Part shown: positions 35,186 through 44,027 of the stretch, one piece after another | Numbering within the stretch: position 1 is the first letter of the stretch | Layout: each line of letters opens with the position of its first letter | Assembly: GCF_028656955.1 (NCBI RefSeq) | Contig: NZ_JAMDGY010000084.1 | Span: 1 to 46,663, forward strand | Source: Pseudomonas fontis | Lineage (GTDB): Bacteria; Pseudomonadota; Gammaproteobacteria; Pseudomonadales; Pseudomonadaceae | Length of the DNA stretch: 46,663 nt | Reading direction: 5' to 3' | The notes under the pieces: generated by a model | Database searches by the model: none | The model's input: only the letters and a program-made list of their open reading frames with translations | Told to the model about the DNA's origin: nothing | Translations under genes and position numbers: made by a program

Positions 35186-36613
35186 ATGCCCACCCGCCCT
35201 GCGCTAGACCCCGTCACCGCCCGCTGGATCCCCTGGGTGGTGGCCATCGCCTTCTTCATGCAGTCCCTGGACGGCACGATCCTCAACACCGCCCTGCCGG
35301 CCATGGCCCGCGACCTCGCCGAAGACCCGCTGCGCATGCAGTCGGTGATCATCGCCTACATGCTCACCGTGGCCCTGCTGATCCCCGCCTCCGGCTGGAT
35401 CGCCGACCGCTTCGGCACCAAGCGCATCTTCTTCGGGGCGATCCTGCTGTTCAGCCTCGGCTCACTGCTCTGCGCCCTGGCCAGCAGCCTCGGCATGCTG
35501 GTCGGGGCCCGCGTCATCCAGGGCCTGGGCGGCGCCTTGATGCTGCCAGTCGGGCGCCTGGTGGTGCTGCGCGCCTACCCGCGCTCGGAGTTGGTGCGGA
35601 TCATGAGCTTCATCACCATCCCCGGCCTGCTCGGGCCCTTGCTCGGCCCGACCATGGGCGGCTGGCTGGTGGAGATCCTCAGCTGGCACTGGATCTTCCT
35701 GCTCAACCTCCCGGTCGGCGCCCTGGGCTGCTACGCGGTGTGGAAGTTCATCCCCGACCTGCGCGGCAGCGAACGCACCCGCTTTGACGGCATCGGCTTC
35801 GTGCTGTTCGGCGCGGCGATGGTGCTGATCACCATCGCCATGGAAGGCCTGGGCGAGCTGCACCTGCCGCACCTGCGGGTGATGCTCCTGCTGTTTGCCG
35901 GCATGGCTTGCCTGGCCGCCTACTGGCTGCGCGCCGGGCGCATCGACGACCCGCTGTTCGCGCCCAAGCTGTTCCGCACCCGGACCTTCTCGGTCGGCAT
36001 CATCGGCAACCTGTTCGCCCGCCTGGGCAGTGGCGCCCTGCCGTTCCTGGTGCCGCTGCTGCTGCAGGTGGCGCTGGGTTACTCACCGTCGCAAGCGGGC
36101 ATGAGCATGATCCCCCTGGCCGCCGCCGCGATGCTCGCCAAATCCATCGCCCGACCGCTGATCGAGCGCTTCGGCTACCGCATCATCCTCACCGGCAACA
36201 CCCTGCTGCTGGGGCTTCTGCTGTGCAGCATGGGCCTGGTCAACGAGCACACTCCGTATGCCGTGCTGCTGGTAATGCTCGGCCTGCTCGGCGCGGTCAA
36301 CTCGATGCAGTTCACCGCCATGAACACGGTGACCCTGATCGACCTCGACGACGCCAGCGCCAGCAGCGGCAACAGCCTGCTGTCGGTGGTCGCGCAACTG
36401 TCGCTGAGCCTGGGCGTGGCCTGCGCCGGAGCCCTGCTTGGCGGCTTCACCGCAGCCGGCAGCGCCGAGGGCGTGGAGAGTACGCTGGGTGCGTTCCAGC
36501 TGACTTTCCTGACCGTCGGCATCATGTCGATGCTGGCGGCGGCGATCTTCGTGCAGCTGGCCAGCACGGACGGAAGGCGTGCCCCTCGTCCGGAACCGGA
36601 ACTGGAGCCTTAG
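35186..36613 (+). CDS. mdtD: MFS multidrug exporter, DHA2 type (MdtD-like)
   Basis: This 475-residue inner membrane protein is a major facilitator of the 14-helix drug:proton antiporter type. The N-terminus FFMQSLDGTILNTALPAMA is the DHA2 motif D1, GWIADRFGTKRIFF is motif A, and LGPLLGPTMGGWL is motif C of drug exporters. The sequence tracks E. coli MdtD along its length (e.g. NSMQFTAMNTVTLIDL, ASSGNSLLSVVAQLS). AAGGA precedes the ATG. No membrane-fusion or outer-membrane partner is adjacent, so it acts alone or with unlinked partners. The true substrate is not known. Confidence 0.85.
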   Translation: MPTRPALDPVTARWIPWVVAIAFFMQSLDGTILNTALPAMARDLAEDPLRMQSVIIAYMLTVALLIPASGWIADRFGTKRIFFGAILLFSLGSLLCALASSLGMLVGARVIQGLGGALMLPVGRLVVLRAYPRSELVRIMSFITIPGLLGPLLGPTMGGWLVEILSWHWIFLLNLPVGALGCYAVWKFIPDLRGSERTRFDGIGFVLFGAAMVLITIAMEGLGELHLPHLRVMLLLFAGMACLAAYWLRAGRIDDPLFAPKLFRTRTFSVGIIGNLFARLGSGALPFLVPLLLQVALGYSPSQAGMSMIPLAAAAMLAKSIARPLIERFGYRIILTGNTLLLGLLLCSMGLVNEHTPYAVLLVMLGLLGAVNSMQFTAMNTVTLIDLDDASASSGNSLLSVVAQLSLSLGVACAGALLGGFTAAGSAEGVESTLGAFQLTFLTVGIMSMLAAAIFVQLASTDGRRAPRPEPELEP

Positions 36614-36670
36614 GGCTAATGGCCACGAGGCTGGTACACTGCGCGACATTTTGTTTTGCAGGCCCGCCTC

Positions 36671-38056
36671 GTGACCACCATCGCCACCGAATTCGCCACC
36701 TTGCCGCTGTCCGCCGCCATGCTGGCCAACCTGGAAGCCCTCGGCTATGCCCAGATGACCCCGATCCAGGCGCAAAGCCTGCCGGTCATCCTCAAGGGCA
36801 TGGACCTGATTGCCCAGGCCAAGACCGGTAGTGGCAAGACCGCCGCCTTCGGCATCGGCCTGCTCAACCCGATCAACCCGCGCTACTTCGGCTGCCAGGC
36901 CCTGGTGCTGTGCCCGACCCGCGAGCTGGCTGACCAGGTCGCCAAAGAGCTGCGCCGTCTGGCCCGTTCCGAAGACAACATCAAGATCCTGACCCTGTGT
37001 GGCGGTGTCTCGCTCGGCCCGCAGATCGCTTCGCTGGAGCACGGCGCGCACATCATCGTCGGCACCCCGGGCCGCGTGCAGCAGCACTTGAGCAAGGGCA
37101 CCCTGGTGCTCGACGGGCTCAACACCCTGGTGCTCGATGAAGCCGACCGCATGCTCGACATGGGCTTCTACGACGCCATCGCCGACATCCTCGGGCAGAC
37201 TCCGGAGCGTCGCCAGACCCTACTGTTCTCCGCCACCTACCCGAGTGGGATCAAGCAGCTGGCCTCGGCGTTCATGCGCAACCCGCAGCAGGTCAAGGTC
37301 GAAGCGCTGCACGCCGACAGCCAGATCGAACAGCATTTCTACGAGATCGCCCCGGAACAGCGCATGGAAGCGGTGACCAAGCTGCTGGGCCACTTCCGCC
37401 CGCAATCGTGCGTGGCGTTCTGCTTCACCAAGCAGCAGTGCCAGGAGCTGGTCGAGCACCTGCAAGCCAAAGGCATTGCCGCCGACTCGCTGCACGGCGA
37501 CCTGGAACAGCGTGACCGCGACCAGGTCCTGACCCTGTTCTCCAACCGCAGCCTGTCCGTGCTGGTCGCCACCGATGTGGCCGCGCGCGGCCTGGATATC
37601 GACGCGCTGGACATGGTGATCAACGTCGAACTGGCCCGTGATGCGGAAATTCACGTGCACCGCGTCGGCCGTACCGGCCGCGCTGGCGAGAAAGGCCTTG
37701 CCGTCAGCCTGGTCGCCCCGTCCGAAGGCCATCGCGCCCAGGCCATCGAAGTGATGCAGAAAGCACCGCTGCGCTGGGAGCCGCTGGATGGCTTGAAGAG
37801 CCAGGGTGGTGCCCCGCTGGTCCCGGTAATGAGCACGCTGTGCATCGGTGCTGGCCGTAAAGACAAACTGCGCCCAGGCGACATTCTCGGCGCCCTGACC
37901 GGCGATGCCGGGATCCCTGGTGCCCAGGTCGGCAAGATCGCGATCTTCGACTTCCACGCCTTCGTAGCCGTGGAACGCGGGGTTGCCAAGCAGGCGCTGC
38001 AACGCTTGAGCAGCGGCAAGATCAAGGGCCGTGCGCTGCGTGTGCGGATCGTTTGA
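36671..38056 (+). CDS. dbpA: ATP-dependent RNA helicase DbpA
   Basis: DbpA is a DEAD-box helicase that acts on hairpin 92 of 23S rRNA during 50S ribosome assembly. The 461-residue protein has Walker A AKTGSGKT, DEAD (LVLDEADRMLDMGF), SAT (FSATYPSG), the Q motif (MTPIQAQSLP) and HRVGRTGRAG. Its C-terminal domain (about 390-461) has LRPGDILGALTGDAG and GKIKGRALRVRIV, which gives DbpA its 23S rRNA specificity. The likely start is GTG at 36671; a TTG five codons earlier is also in frame, and neither has a strong ribosome binding site. Confidence 0.95.
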   Translation: MTTIATEFATLPLSAAMLANLEALGYAQMTPIQAQSLPVILKGMDLIAQAKTGSGKTAAFGIGLLNPINPRYFGCQALVLCPTRELADQVAKELRRLARSEDNIKILTLCGGVSLGPQIASLEHGAHIIVGTPGRVQQHLSKGTLVLDGLNTLVLDEADRMLDMGFYDAIADILGQTPERRQTLLFSATYPSGIKQLASAFMRNPQQVKVEALHADSQIEQHFYEIAPEQRMEAVTKLLGHFRPQSCVAFCFTKQQCQELVEHLQAKGIAADSLHGDLEQRDRDQVLTLFSNRSLSVLVATDVAARGLDIDALDMVINVELARDAEIHVHRVGRTGRAGEKGLAVSLVAPSEGHRAQAIEVMQKAPLRWEPLDGLKSQGGAPLVPVMSTLCIGAGRKDKLRPGDILGALTGDAGIPGAQVGKIAIFDFHAFVAVERGVAKQALQRLSSGKIKGRALRVRIV

Positions 38057-38080
38057 TACGTTGCTGTTCTTGAGGGCCTC

Positions 38081-38154
38081 TTCGCCGGCAAGGCCGGCTC
38101 CCACAGGTTCGGGTGATTGCATACACCCCTGTGGGAGCTGGCCTTGCCAGCGAT
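38081..38154. repeat. REP inverted pair after dbpA
   Basis: REP units at 38081-38105 (minus) and 38130-38154 (plus, diverged: gagctggccttgccagcgat) with a 24-base spacer lie between dbpA and the flavoprotein gene. The second unit falls inside an open frame ahead of the flavoprotein, one reason for choosing the later start there. Confidence 0.92.
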
Positions 38155-38185
38155 AGCTTCACCACCGATTCCGAGGATTACCGCT

Positions 38186-39367
38186 GTGCGTTCCACCGAA
38201 GTCATCATCATCGGCGCTGGCGCCGCCGGCCTGATGTGCGCCCTGAGCGCCGCCTACCGTGGCCGTCAGGTGCTGTTGCTCGACCATGCCAACAAACCGG
38301 GCAAGAAGATCCTCATGTCCGGCGGCGGCCGCTGCAACTTCACCAACATGTACACCGAGCCCAATAATTTCCTCTCGCAGAACCCGCACTTCTGCAAGTC
38401 GGCCCTGGCCCGCTACACCCAGTGGGATTTCATCGAGATGGTCGGCAAGCACGGCGTGCCCTATCACGAGAAAAAACTCGGCCAGCTGTTCTGCGACAAC
38501 AAGTCCAGCGACATCCTCGACATGCTCCTGAGCGAGTGCAGCAAGGCCGGCGCCGAGCTGCGCATGGATACGCGCATCGAGCAGATTGAGAAGCTCGAAG
38601 CCGGTTACCTGTTGGAAACCAGCGCCGGCAAGTTCCAGTGCCAGTCACTGGTGATTGCCACTGGCGGCCTGTCGATCCCGACCCTGGGCGCCACCGGCTT
38701 CGGCTACCAGGTGGCCAAGCAGTTCGGCCACAGCCTGCTGCCGACCCGCGCCGCGCTGGCGCCGTTCACCATCACCGAGCCGGTGCTCAAGGGCATCTGC
38801 ACGGAACTGTCCGGCAGCTCCGTGGACTGCATCGCCAGCTGCAACGGCAGCAGCTTTCGCGAGAACCTGCTGTTCACCCACCGCGGCCTGAGTGGCCCGG
38901 CGATCCTGCAGATTTCCTCGTTCTGGGACAGCGGCGACACCGTCGAGATCAACCTGCTGCCCGACCACGACGCCCTCGCCTGGCTGCAACAGCAGCAAGC
39001 CGAACGGCCGAACAGCGAGCTGAAAACCCTGCTGGGCGAACTCTTCACCAAGAAGATGGCCAACCTGCTGGCCGAGCACTGGTTCGTCTCCAAGCCGATG
39101 AAGCAGTACACCCCGGGCGAGCTCGCCCAGGTCGCGGAGAAACTTTCGGCCTGGCAGGTCGTGCCGGCTGGCACCGAGGGCTACCGCACCGCCGAAGTCA
39201 CCCTGGGCGGCGTGGATACCCGCGAGGTCTCCTCCAAGACCCTGGAGTCGCTGAAAAGCCCTGGCCTGTACTTCATCGGTGAAGTGCTCGACGTCAGCGG
39301 CCACCTCGGCGGCTTCAACTTCCAGTGGGCCTGGGCCTCGGCTTACGCGGCCGCGCAGTTCGTCTAA
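38186..39367 (+). CDS. BaiN/HI0933-family flavoprotein
   Basis: This 393-residue FAD/NAD(P)-binding protein belongs to the HI0933 family (named after a Haemophilus protein, related to BaiN). It begins with a Rossmann motif VIIIGAGAAGLMCAL, followed by the family signature KILMSGGGRCNFTN, and ends with GEVLDVSGHLGGFNFQWAWASA. The reaction of most members is unknown; BaiN reduces bile acid intermediates in gut Clostridia, which should not be assumed here. The likely start is GTG at 38186 with CGAGGA upstream; an ATG 23 codons earlier would put a REP unit inside the coding region and is rejected. Confidence 0.9.
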   Translation: MRSTEVIIIGAGAAGLMCALSAAYRGRQVLLLDHANKPGKKILMSGGGRCNFTNMYTEPNNFLSQNPHFCKSALARYTQWDFIEMVGKHGVPYHEKKLGQLFCDNKSSDILDMLLSECSKAGAELRMDTRIEQIEKLEAGYLLETSAGKFQCQSLVIATGGLSIPTLGATGFGYQVAKQFGHSLLPTRAALAPFTITEPVLKGICTELSGSSVDCIASCNGSSFRENLLFTHRGLSGPAILQISSFWDSGDTVEINLLPDHDALAWLQQQQAERPNSELKTLLGELFTKKMANLLAEHWFVSKPMKQYTPGELAQVAEKLSAWQVVPAGTEGYRTAEVTLGGVDTREVSSKTLESLKSPGLYFIGEVLDVSGHLGGFNFQWAWASAYAAAQFV

Positions 39368-39486
39368 CCTTCGCGGTAGAATTCGCGCATCACGGAACAA
39401 ATTTTGCTGGCAAGTAACCACGGCGGCGGCCTACCGTCGCCGTGACCGGCTCAATTTCGATCATCGCCCAAGGCCTGCCGCCCATC

Positions 39487-41670
39487 ATGTCATCGTCTTC
39501 GTTCAGCCAATCGCTCCGCCGTCTGTGGGCCCTGGACAAATTCAGCTACAGCATCCGGGTACTCATCGCCCTTACCGGCAGCATGGCGCTGTGCTGGTAC
39601 CTGGACCAGATGAGCCTGCTGATCCCGTTGTTCCTGGGGATTATCGCCAGCGCCCTGGCGGAAACCGACGACAGCTGGCAAGGCCGGCTCAACGCCCTGG
39701 CCGTGACCCTGGTGTGCTTCACCGTCGCCGCGCTCTCGGTGGAATTGCTGTTCCCCTACCCGATTGTCTTTGTCTGCGCCATGGCTCTGGCGGCCTTCGG
39801 CCTGACCATGCTCGGGGCGCTGGGCGAACGCTATGGCGCGATTGCCTCGGCCACCCTGATCCTCTCGGTGTACACCATGATCGGGGTGGACCAGCGCGGC
39901 GGCGAAGTCACCGATTTCTGGCACGAACCATTGCTGCTGGTGGCCGGCGCCGCCTGGTATGGTTTCTTGTCGGTCCTCTGGCAGGCGCTGTTCTCCAACC
40001 AGCCGGTGCAGCAGAGCCTGGCCCGGTTGTTTCGCGAACTGGGCCGCTACCTGAAGCTCAAGGCGACCCTGTTCGAGCCGATCCGCCAGCTGGACGTCGA
40101 GGCCCGGCGCCTGGAACTGGCCCAGCAAAATGGCAAGGTAGTGGCGGCGCTGAACGCCGCCAAGGAGATCATCCTGCACCGGGTCGGCAATGGCCGGCCA
40201 GGCTCGAAAGTCAGCCGCTACCTGAAGCTGTACTTCCTCGCCCAGGACATCCACGAGCGCGCCAGCTCCTCGCACTACCCGTACAACGCGCTGACCGACG
40301 CGTTCTTCCACAGTGACGTACTGTTCCGCTGCCAGCGCCTGCTGCGCCAGCAAGGCGTGGCCTGCCAGCAGCTGTCGGAGTCGATCCAGCTGCGCCAGCC
40401 GTTCGTCTACGACACCAGTTTTGCCGCCGCCCTGGAGGACCTGCACGCCTCGCTCGAACACCTGCGCATCCAGAGCAACCCGGCCTGGCGCAGCCTGCTG
40501 CGTTCGCTGCGGGCACTGGCGGCGAACCTGGCGACCCTCGACCGTTTGCTCAGCGATGCGAGCAACCCGGACAACCTCGCCGACAACAGCGATTCGAGCC
40601 TGCTAGACCGCTCGCCGCGCAACCTCAAGGACGTCTGGAGCCGCCTGCGCCAGCAGCTCACGCCCACCTCGCTGCTGTTCCGCCATGCCCTGCGCCTGCC
40701 GCTGGCCTTGTCGATCGGCTATGGCATGGTGCATTTGATCCACCCGACCCAGGGCTACTGGATCATCCTCACCACGCTATTCGTCTGCCAGCCCAACTAT
40801 GGCGCCACCCGGCGCAAACTGGTGCAGCGGATGATCGGCACCAGCATCGGCCTGACCGTAGGCTGGGCGCTGTTCGACCTGTTCCCCAGCGCGGTGATCC
40901 AGTCGCTGTTTGCAGTGGCGGCCGGGGTGGTGTTCTTCGTCAACCGCACCACCCGCTACACCCTGGCCACGGCCTCGATCACCCTGATGGTGCTGTTCTG
41001 CTTCAACCAGACCGGCGACGGCTACGGGCTGTTCCTGCCGCGCCTGTTCGATACCCTGGTGGGCGGGCTGATCGCGATTCTGGCGGTGTTCCTGTTCCTC
41101 CCGGACTGGCAGGGCCGGCGGCTGAACAAGGTGCTGGCCAATACCCTGAGCTGCAACAGCACCTACCTGCGCCAGATCATGCAGCAGTACGCCCAGGGCA
41201 AGAGCGACGACCTCGCCTACCGCCTGGCCCGGCGCAACGCGCACAACGCCGATGCGGCGCTGTCGACGACCCTGGCCAACATGCTCATGGAGCCTGGGCA
41301 CTTCCGCAAGGAAGCGGATGTGGGCTTTCGTTTCCTGGTGCTTTCGCACACTTTGCTCAGCTACCTGTCGGGCCTGGGCGCGCACCGCGACAGCCCACTG
41401 GCACCCGAGGTCCACGAGCAATTGATCGATGGCGCGGCGGCCAGCCTGGCGGCGAGCCTGGACGAGATTGCCAGCGGCCTGGCCAGCAAGACCCCGGTGG
41501 CCATCCACAGTGACGCCGAGGAAGCGCTGGCCAGTACCCTGGAGCAGATGCCGGAAGAGATGGACGAGAACCAGCGCCTGGTGCAGACCCAGCTCGCCTT
41601 GATCGGCCGTCAACTCGGCCCGCTGCGCACCCTGGCCGCGCACCTGATCAAGGAAGACGCCCCGGCCTGA
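39487..41670 (+). CDS. yccS: YccS/YhfK-family integral membrane protein
   Basis: This 727-residue protein is of the FUSC/YccS type: two blocks of about six membrane helices, at about 20-170 and 410-540, separated by a long soluble region, with a helical C-terminal region. Family blocks include GIIASALAETDDSWQGRLNAL and PTQGYWIILTTLFVCQPNYGATRRKL. Related proteins (aromatic acid exporter, fusaric acid resistance) suggest export, but no substrate is known for YccS. I chose the ATG at 39487 (MSSSSFSQSLRRLWALDKF); a GTG 15 codons upstream is possible and the binding site is weak for both. It converges with the next gene with no gap. Confidence 0.85.
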   Translation: MSSSSFSQSLRRLWALDKFSYSIRVLIALTGSMALCWYLDQMSLLIPLFLGIIASALAETDDSWQGRLNALAVTLVCFTVAALSVELLFPYPIVFVCAMALAAFGLTMLGALGERYGAIASATLILSVYTMIGVDQRGGEVTDFWHEPLLLVAGAAWYGFLSVLWQALFSNQPVQQSLARLFRELGRYLKLKATLFEPIRQLDVEARRLELAQQNGKVVAALNAAKEIILHRVGNGRPGSKVSRYLKLYFLAQDIHERASSSHYPYNALTDAFFHSDVLFRCQRLLRQQGVACQQLSESIQLRQPFVYDTSFAAALEDLHASLEHLRIQSNPAWRSLLRSLRALAANLATLDRLLSDASNPDNLADNSDSSLLDRSPRNLKDVWSRLRQQLTPTSLLFRHALRLPLALSIGYGMVHLIHPTQGYWIILTTLFVCQPNYGATRRKLVQRMIGTSIGLTVGWALFDLFPSAVIQSLFAVAAGVVFFVNRTTRYTLATASITLMVLFCFNQTGDGYGLFLPRLFDTLVGGLIAILAVFLFLPDWQGRRLNKVLANTLSCNSTYLRQIMQQYAQGKSDDLAYRLARRNAHNADAALSTTLANMLMEPGHFRKEADVGFRFLVLSHTLLSYLSGLGAHRDSPLAPEVHEQLIDGAAASLAASLDEIASGLASKTPVAIHSDAEEALASTLEQMPEEMDENQRLVQTQLALIGRQLGPLRTLAAHLIKEDAPA

Positions 41671-41680
41671 TTACAGGCCG
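41663..41680. other. hairpin over the joined stop codons of two convergent genes
   Basis: The sequence cggcctg-atta-caggccg is a perfect seven-pair stem with a four-base loop. The TGA of the yccS-like gene (41668-41670) and the TAA of the solute-binding gene (minus, 41671-41673) both fall in its stem top and loop. No T run follows, so it is a weak candidate terminator. Confidence 0.5.
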
Positions 41681-42408
41681 TGGTTCTTCAGCAACGCGGC
41701 ATAGCTGCCATCGGCCTTCATGGCGGCAATCGCCTGGTCGAAGCCGGCGACGATCTGCTCGTGCTTGGGGTTTTTCAGGCTGACCAGGATATGCAGGCTG
41801 TTCTCGCTGATCGGCTTGCCGAAGAACTCGACGCCGTCACGCACCCCCGCCGGTTCGCGCTGCAGGTAATAGCGCGCGACGTATTCGTCTTCCAGCGTCA
41901 GGTCGACCCGGCCGGCGGCCAGCATGACCACCGCCACTGAAAAATTGCGCACCGGGACTTTCTGCAACTTGAGGTCGGCATCGAACCTGGGGGTGTAGGC
42001 GTAGTCGCGCACCACCGCGATGGGGTAGCTGTAGAGGTCGCCCAGACGGTTGTAGGTCACCTCCTCGCCCTTGCGCTTGAGCAGGCGAATGCGGTTGGTC
42101 AGGTAGCCTGCGGAAAACTGCCCGATCAGCGTGCGCGAATCGTTGTACCAGGCGTTCACCAGGACATCGTAGCGGCCTTCGCCGATCCCCATGAGCGCCC
42201 GCGCCCAGGGGGCTTCTTCAAACTCGCTGGCAAACCCGGCGCGTTGCAGCGCCGTGCTGACAATAGCCGTTGCCACGCCGCCATCAGTCAGGTTGGCGCC
42301 GGTAAAGGGTGGCCAGGCATCCGCCACCAGTTTCAGTTTTTCGGCCTGCGCCGTATGGGCAATCGACAACATACCCAGCAAACCCAAGACTCGGAGCAGT
42401 GGCCGCAT
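41671..42408 (-). CDS. periplasmic solute-binding protein (SBP_bac_3 type)
   Basis: This 245-residue protein has a signal peptide (MRPLLRVLGLLGMLSIAHTAQA, cleaved before EKLKLV) and a type 3 extracellular solute-binding domain, with WPPFTGANLTDGGVATAIVSTAL at the start of the mature fold and AVVRDYAYTPRFD in the middle. It resembles amino-acid-binding proteins but has no ABC permease or ATPase beside it, so it may be an orphan receptor or serve an unlinked transporter. The ATG at 42408 has AAGGA before it; a TTG two codons earlier is weaker. Confidence 0.88.
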   Translation of the reverse strand: MRPLLRVLGLLGMLSIAHTAQAEKLKLVADAWPPFTGANLTDGGVATAIVSTALQRAGFASEFEEAPWARALMGIGEGRYDVLVNAWYNDSRTLIGQFSAGYLTNRIRLLKRKGEEVTYNRLGDLYSYPIAVVRDYAYTPRFDADLKLQKVPVRNFSVAVVMLAAGRVDLTLEDEYVARYYLQREPAGVRDGVEFFGKPISENSLHILVSLKNPKHEQIVAGFDQAIAAMKADGSYAALLKNHGL

Positions 42409-42655
42409 GCTCAAATCCTTTAGCGGAGACGAAGTCCGCAGCGATGTTCGACTGCCTGATTTTTTTGTAGTGTCAGAACTCTAGGTTGCCCGCTGAGATT
42501 ACACAAAGTTCCGCGATCCGGGCAGCTTTCGGTAATGGCCAAGCGCCGCTATTTTGCGCGGATTCACATATGCCTTGATCCATGGCAGTTCTGCGGTCAT
42601 CGCCGTGGGCGGTCGCAATGGTTATGATCGGGGCATCACGAGCGAGAGAAACGCC

Positions 42656-43108
42656 ATGAGTACCGACTGGATTTGCAAGCATCACACCGACCTGGGCAAG
42701 GAGCAGCTCTACGCGATTCTGGCGTTGCGCACGCAAGTATTCGTGGTGGAGCAGAAATGCGCCTACCTGGAGACCGACGGTCAGGACTTGAGCGGCGATA
42801 CCTGCCATTTGATGGCCTGGCAGGACGATGAGCTGGCGGGTTACTTGCGCTTGCTGGACCCGGAATCACAAGGTGGCGACGTGGTGATCGGCCGCGTGGT
42901 GATCGCGCCACAGGCGCGGGGCCAGCAGTTGGGGCACCTGTTGATGGAGAGAGGCCTGGCGTTTGCCGAAGAGAACTGGCCGGGGGTGCCGGTGTTCCTG
43001 TCGGCGCAGGCGCATTTGCAGGGTTACTACGCCCGCCACGGATTTACAGTGGTGGGTGAGGAATACCTTGAGGATGATATTCCTCACATCGGCATGCGTC
43101 GCGGCTGA
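42656..43108 (+). CDS. ElaA-type GNAT acetyltransferase
   Basis: This 150-residue protein is a GNAT-fold N-acetyltransferase of the ElaA group. The block LALRTQVFVVEQKCAYLETDGQD is the family N-terminal mark and IGRVVIAPQARGQQLGHLLM is the acetyl-CoA-binding motif A. The acetyl acceptor is not known. The ATG at 42656 starts the family N-terminus; the frame is open 34 codons further without similarity. The 247 bases before it, back to the solute-binding gene, hold no gene I can support. It converges with the winged-helix gene at a strong hairpin. Confidence 0.88.
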   Translation: MSTDWICKHHTDLGKEQLYAILALRTQVFVVEQKCAYLETDGQDLSGDTCHLMAWQDDELAGYLRLLDPESQGGDVVIGRVVIAPQARGQQLGHLLMERGLAFAEENWPGVPVFLSAQAHLQGYYARHGFTVVGEEYLEDDIPHIGMRRG

Positions 43109-43116
43109 AAGCATCT

Positions 43117-43163
43117 CGGGACGAGCCCGCTCCTACAGGAATGGTAGGAGCGGGCGCGTCCCG
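43117..43163. terminator. long hairpin between convergent genes, second REP type
   Basis: The arms cgggacgagcccgctccta and taggagcgggcgcgtcccg pair over 19 positions with one mismatch around a nine-base loop (caggaatgg). It lies 9 bases past one stop and 12 past the other. The core (tcctacagg, taggagcgggc) differs from the 25-base REP found elsewhere in the window and resembles another known pseudomonad REP class. It probably ends both transcripts. Confidence 0.8.
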
Positions 43164-43174
43164 CGACAGGGCCC

Positions 43175-43471
43175 TCAAGGGTAGCCCAGCACTTCCTTGA
43201 TCATGCGCAAATGCTGGGTAATCCAGCCCTTGTCGATCGCGCCCCAATCCCTGATCCGGTAATGCCCGGCATGGTTGCGCGCGCCTTCCTGCTGCTCGAA
43301 CTCGCAGACGATATCCAGGTCCGCCAGGGCAGCAATGGTGTCCTGGGCGGTGCGCCGCGGCATGCCCGTGGCCTCCATCAGGGCCGGCACGCTGCTGGCG
43401 GTCTGGCTGTCGATCAGCCAGGCGACATACAGCCGGCGGTAAAAACTGGTCTTGGTCTTGCTTACGTCCAT
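43175..43471 (-). CDS. small winged-helix DNA-binding protein
   Basis: This 98-residue protein has a winged helix-turn-helix fold: SVPALMEATGMPRRTAQDTIAALADL reads as the helix-turn-helix (about 28-53), followed by a wing-like HAGHYRIRDWG. Such proteins are common regulators, but no target is known. It follows the metallopeptidase gene by 17 bases and is probably on the same transcript. It could regulate that gene; this is inferred from position. Confidence 0.78.
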   Translation of the reverse strand: MDVSKTKTSFYRRLYVAWLIDSQTASSVPALMEATGMPRRTAQDTIAALADLDIVCEFEQQEGARNHAGHYRIRDWGAIDKGWITQHLRMIKEVLGYP

Positions 43472-43488
43472 CGGCAGGTCCTTGTCTG

Positions 43489-43989
43489 TCAGTCGGCCCC
43501 TGGCAGGTCTCGCCAGGTCAGGTAAACGCGCAGGTCAAACTCCAGCTGATGATAGCCGGGCTGCATGTACTCGCAGAGTTGGTAGAACGCCTTGTTGTGA
43601 TCGCTTTCCTTCAAGTGCGCCAGCTCATGCACCACGATCATCTTCAAAAACTGCGGCGCCGCCTCCTTGAACAGCGAGGCAATGCGGATTTCCTTCTTCG
43701 CCTTGAGCTTGCCACCCTGCACCCGCGAGACCGCGGTGTGCAAACCCAAGGCACGATGCGTCAGGTCCAGGCGGTTGTCGAACAGCACCTTGTCCAGGTT
43801 CGGCGCATTGCGCAGGTGTTCCTGCTTCAAGCCCTGCACATAGCCGTACAGCGCCTTGTCGCTCTGCACCGGGTGGCGCTCGGGGTAGCGTTGCTGCAGG
43901 TAGTCACCCAGGCGATTCTGGGCGATAAGCTGGCGCACCTGATCTTGCAGGTTGGCGGGGTAGGCTTGCAGGTACTTGAGGGCGGTCAT
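43489..43989 (-). CDS. YgjP-like metallopeptidase (DUF45)
   Basis: This 166-residue protein has a YgjP-type metallopeptidase domain. The zinc-binding motif HELAH sits at residues 121-125 (VHELAHLKESDHNKAFYQL), and the downstream HNKAF supplies the third ligand-type position seen in this family. Family members are predicted cytoplasmic zinc peptidases with no settled substrate. The start is the ATG at 43989; no obvious extension. It is the first gene of a two-gene unit with a winged-helix protein. Confidence 0.85.
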   Translation of the reverse strand: MTALKYLQAYPANLQDQVRQLIAQNRLGDYLQQRYPERHPVQSDKALYGYVQGLKQEHLRNAPNLDKVLFDNRLDLTHRALGLHTAVSRVQGGKLKAKKEIRIASLFKEAAPQFLKMIVVHELAHLKESDHNKAFYQLCEYMQPGYHQLEFDLRVYLTWRDLPGAD

Positions 43990-44027
43990 CGGGCAAGTTG
44001 GCTGGGTGAAAGCGCCAGTCTACCCAA

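Noticed and set aside
3790..38154. REP pairs considered as CRISPR-like repeats
   Set aside because: The units are far apart, occur as inverted pairs and have no regular spacers or cas genes.
38117..38185. Upstream extension of the BaiN-like flavoprotein from an ATG at 38117
   Set aside because: The added 23 residues are encoded largely by a REP unit and lie before the family Rossmann motif; the GTG at 38186 with an upstream CGAGGA gives the normal length.
42409..42655. Small gene in the gap before the ElaA-type gene
   Set aside because: No frame there has a start with a binding site and a plausible protein; it is probably promoter sequence for the two divergent genes.
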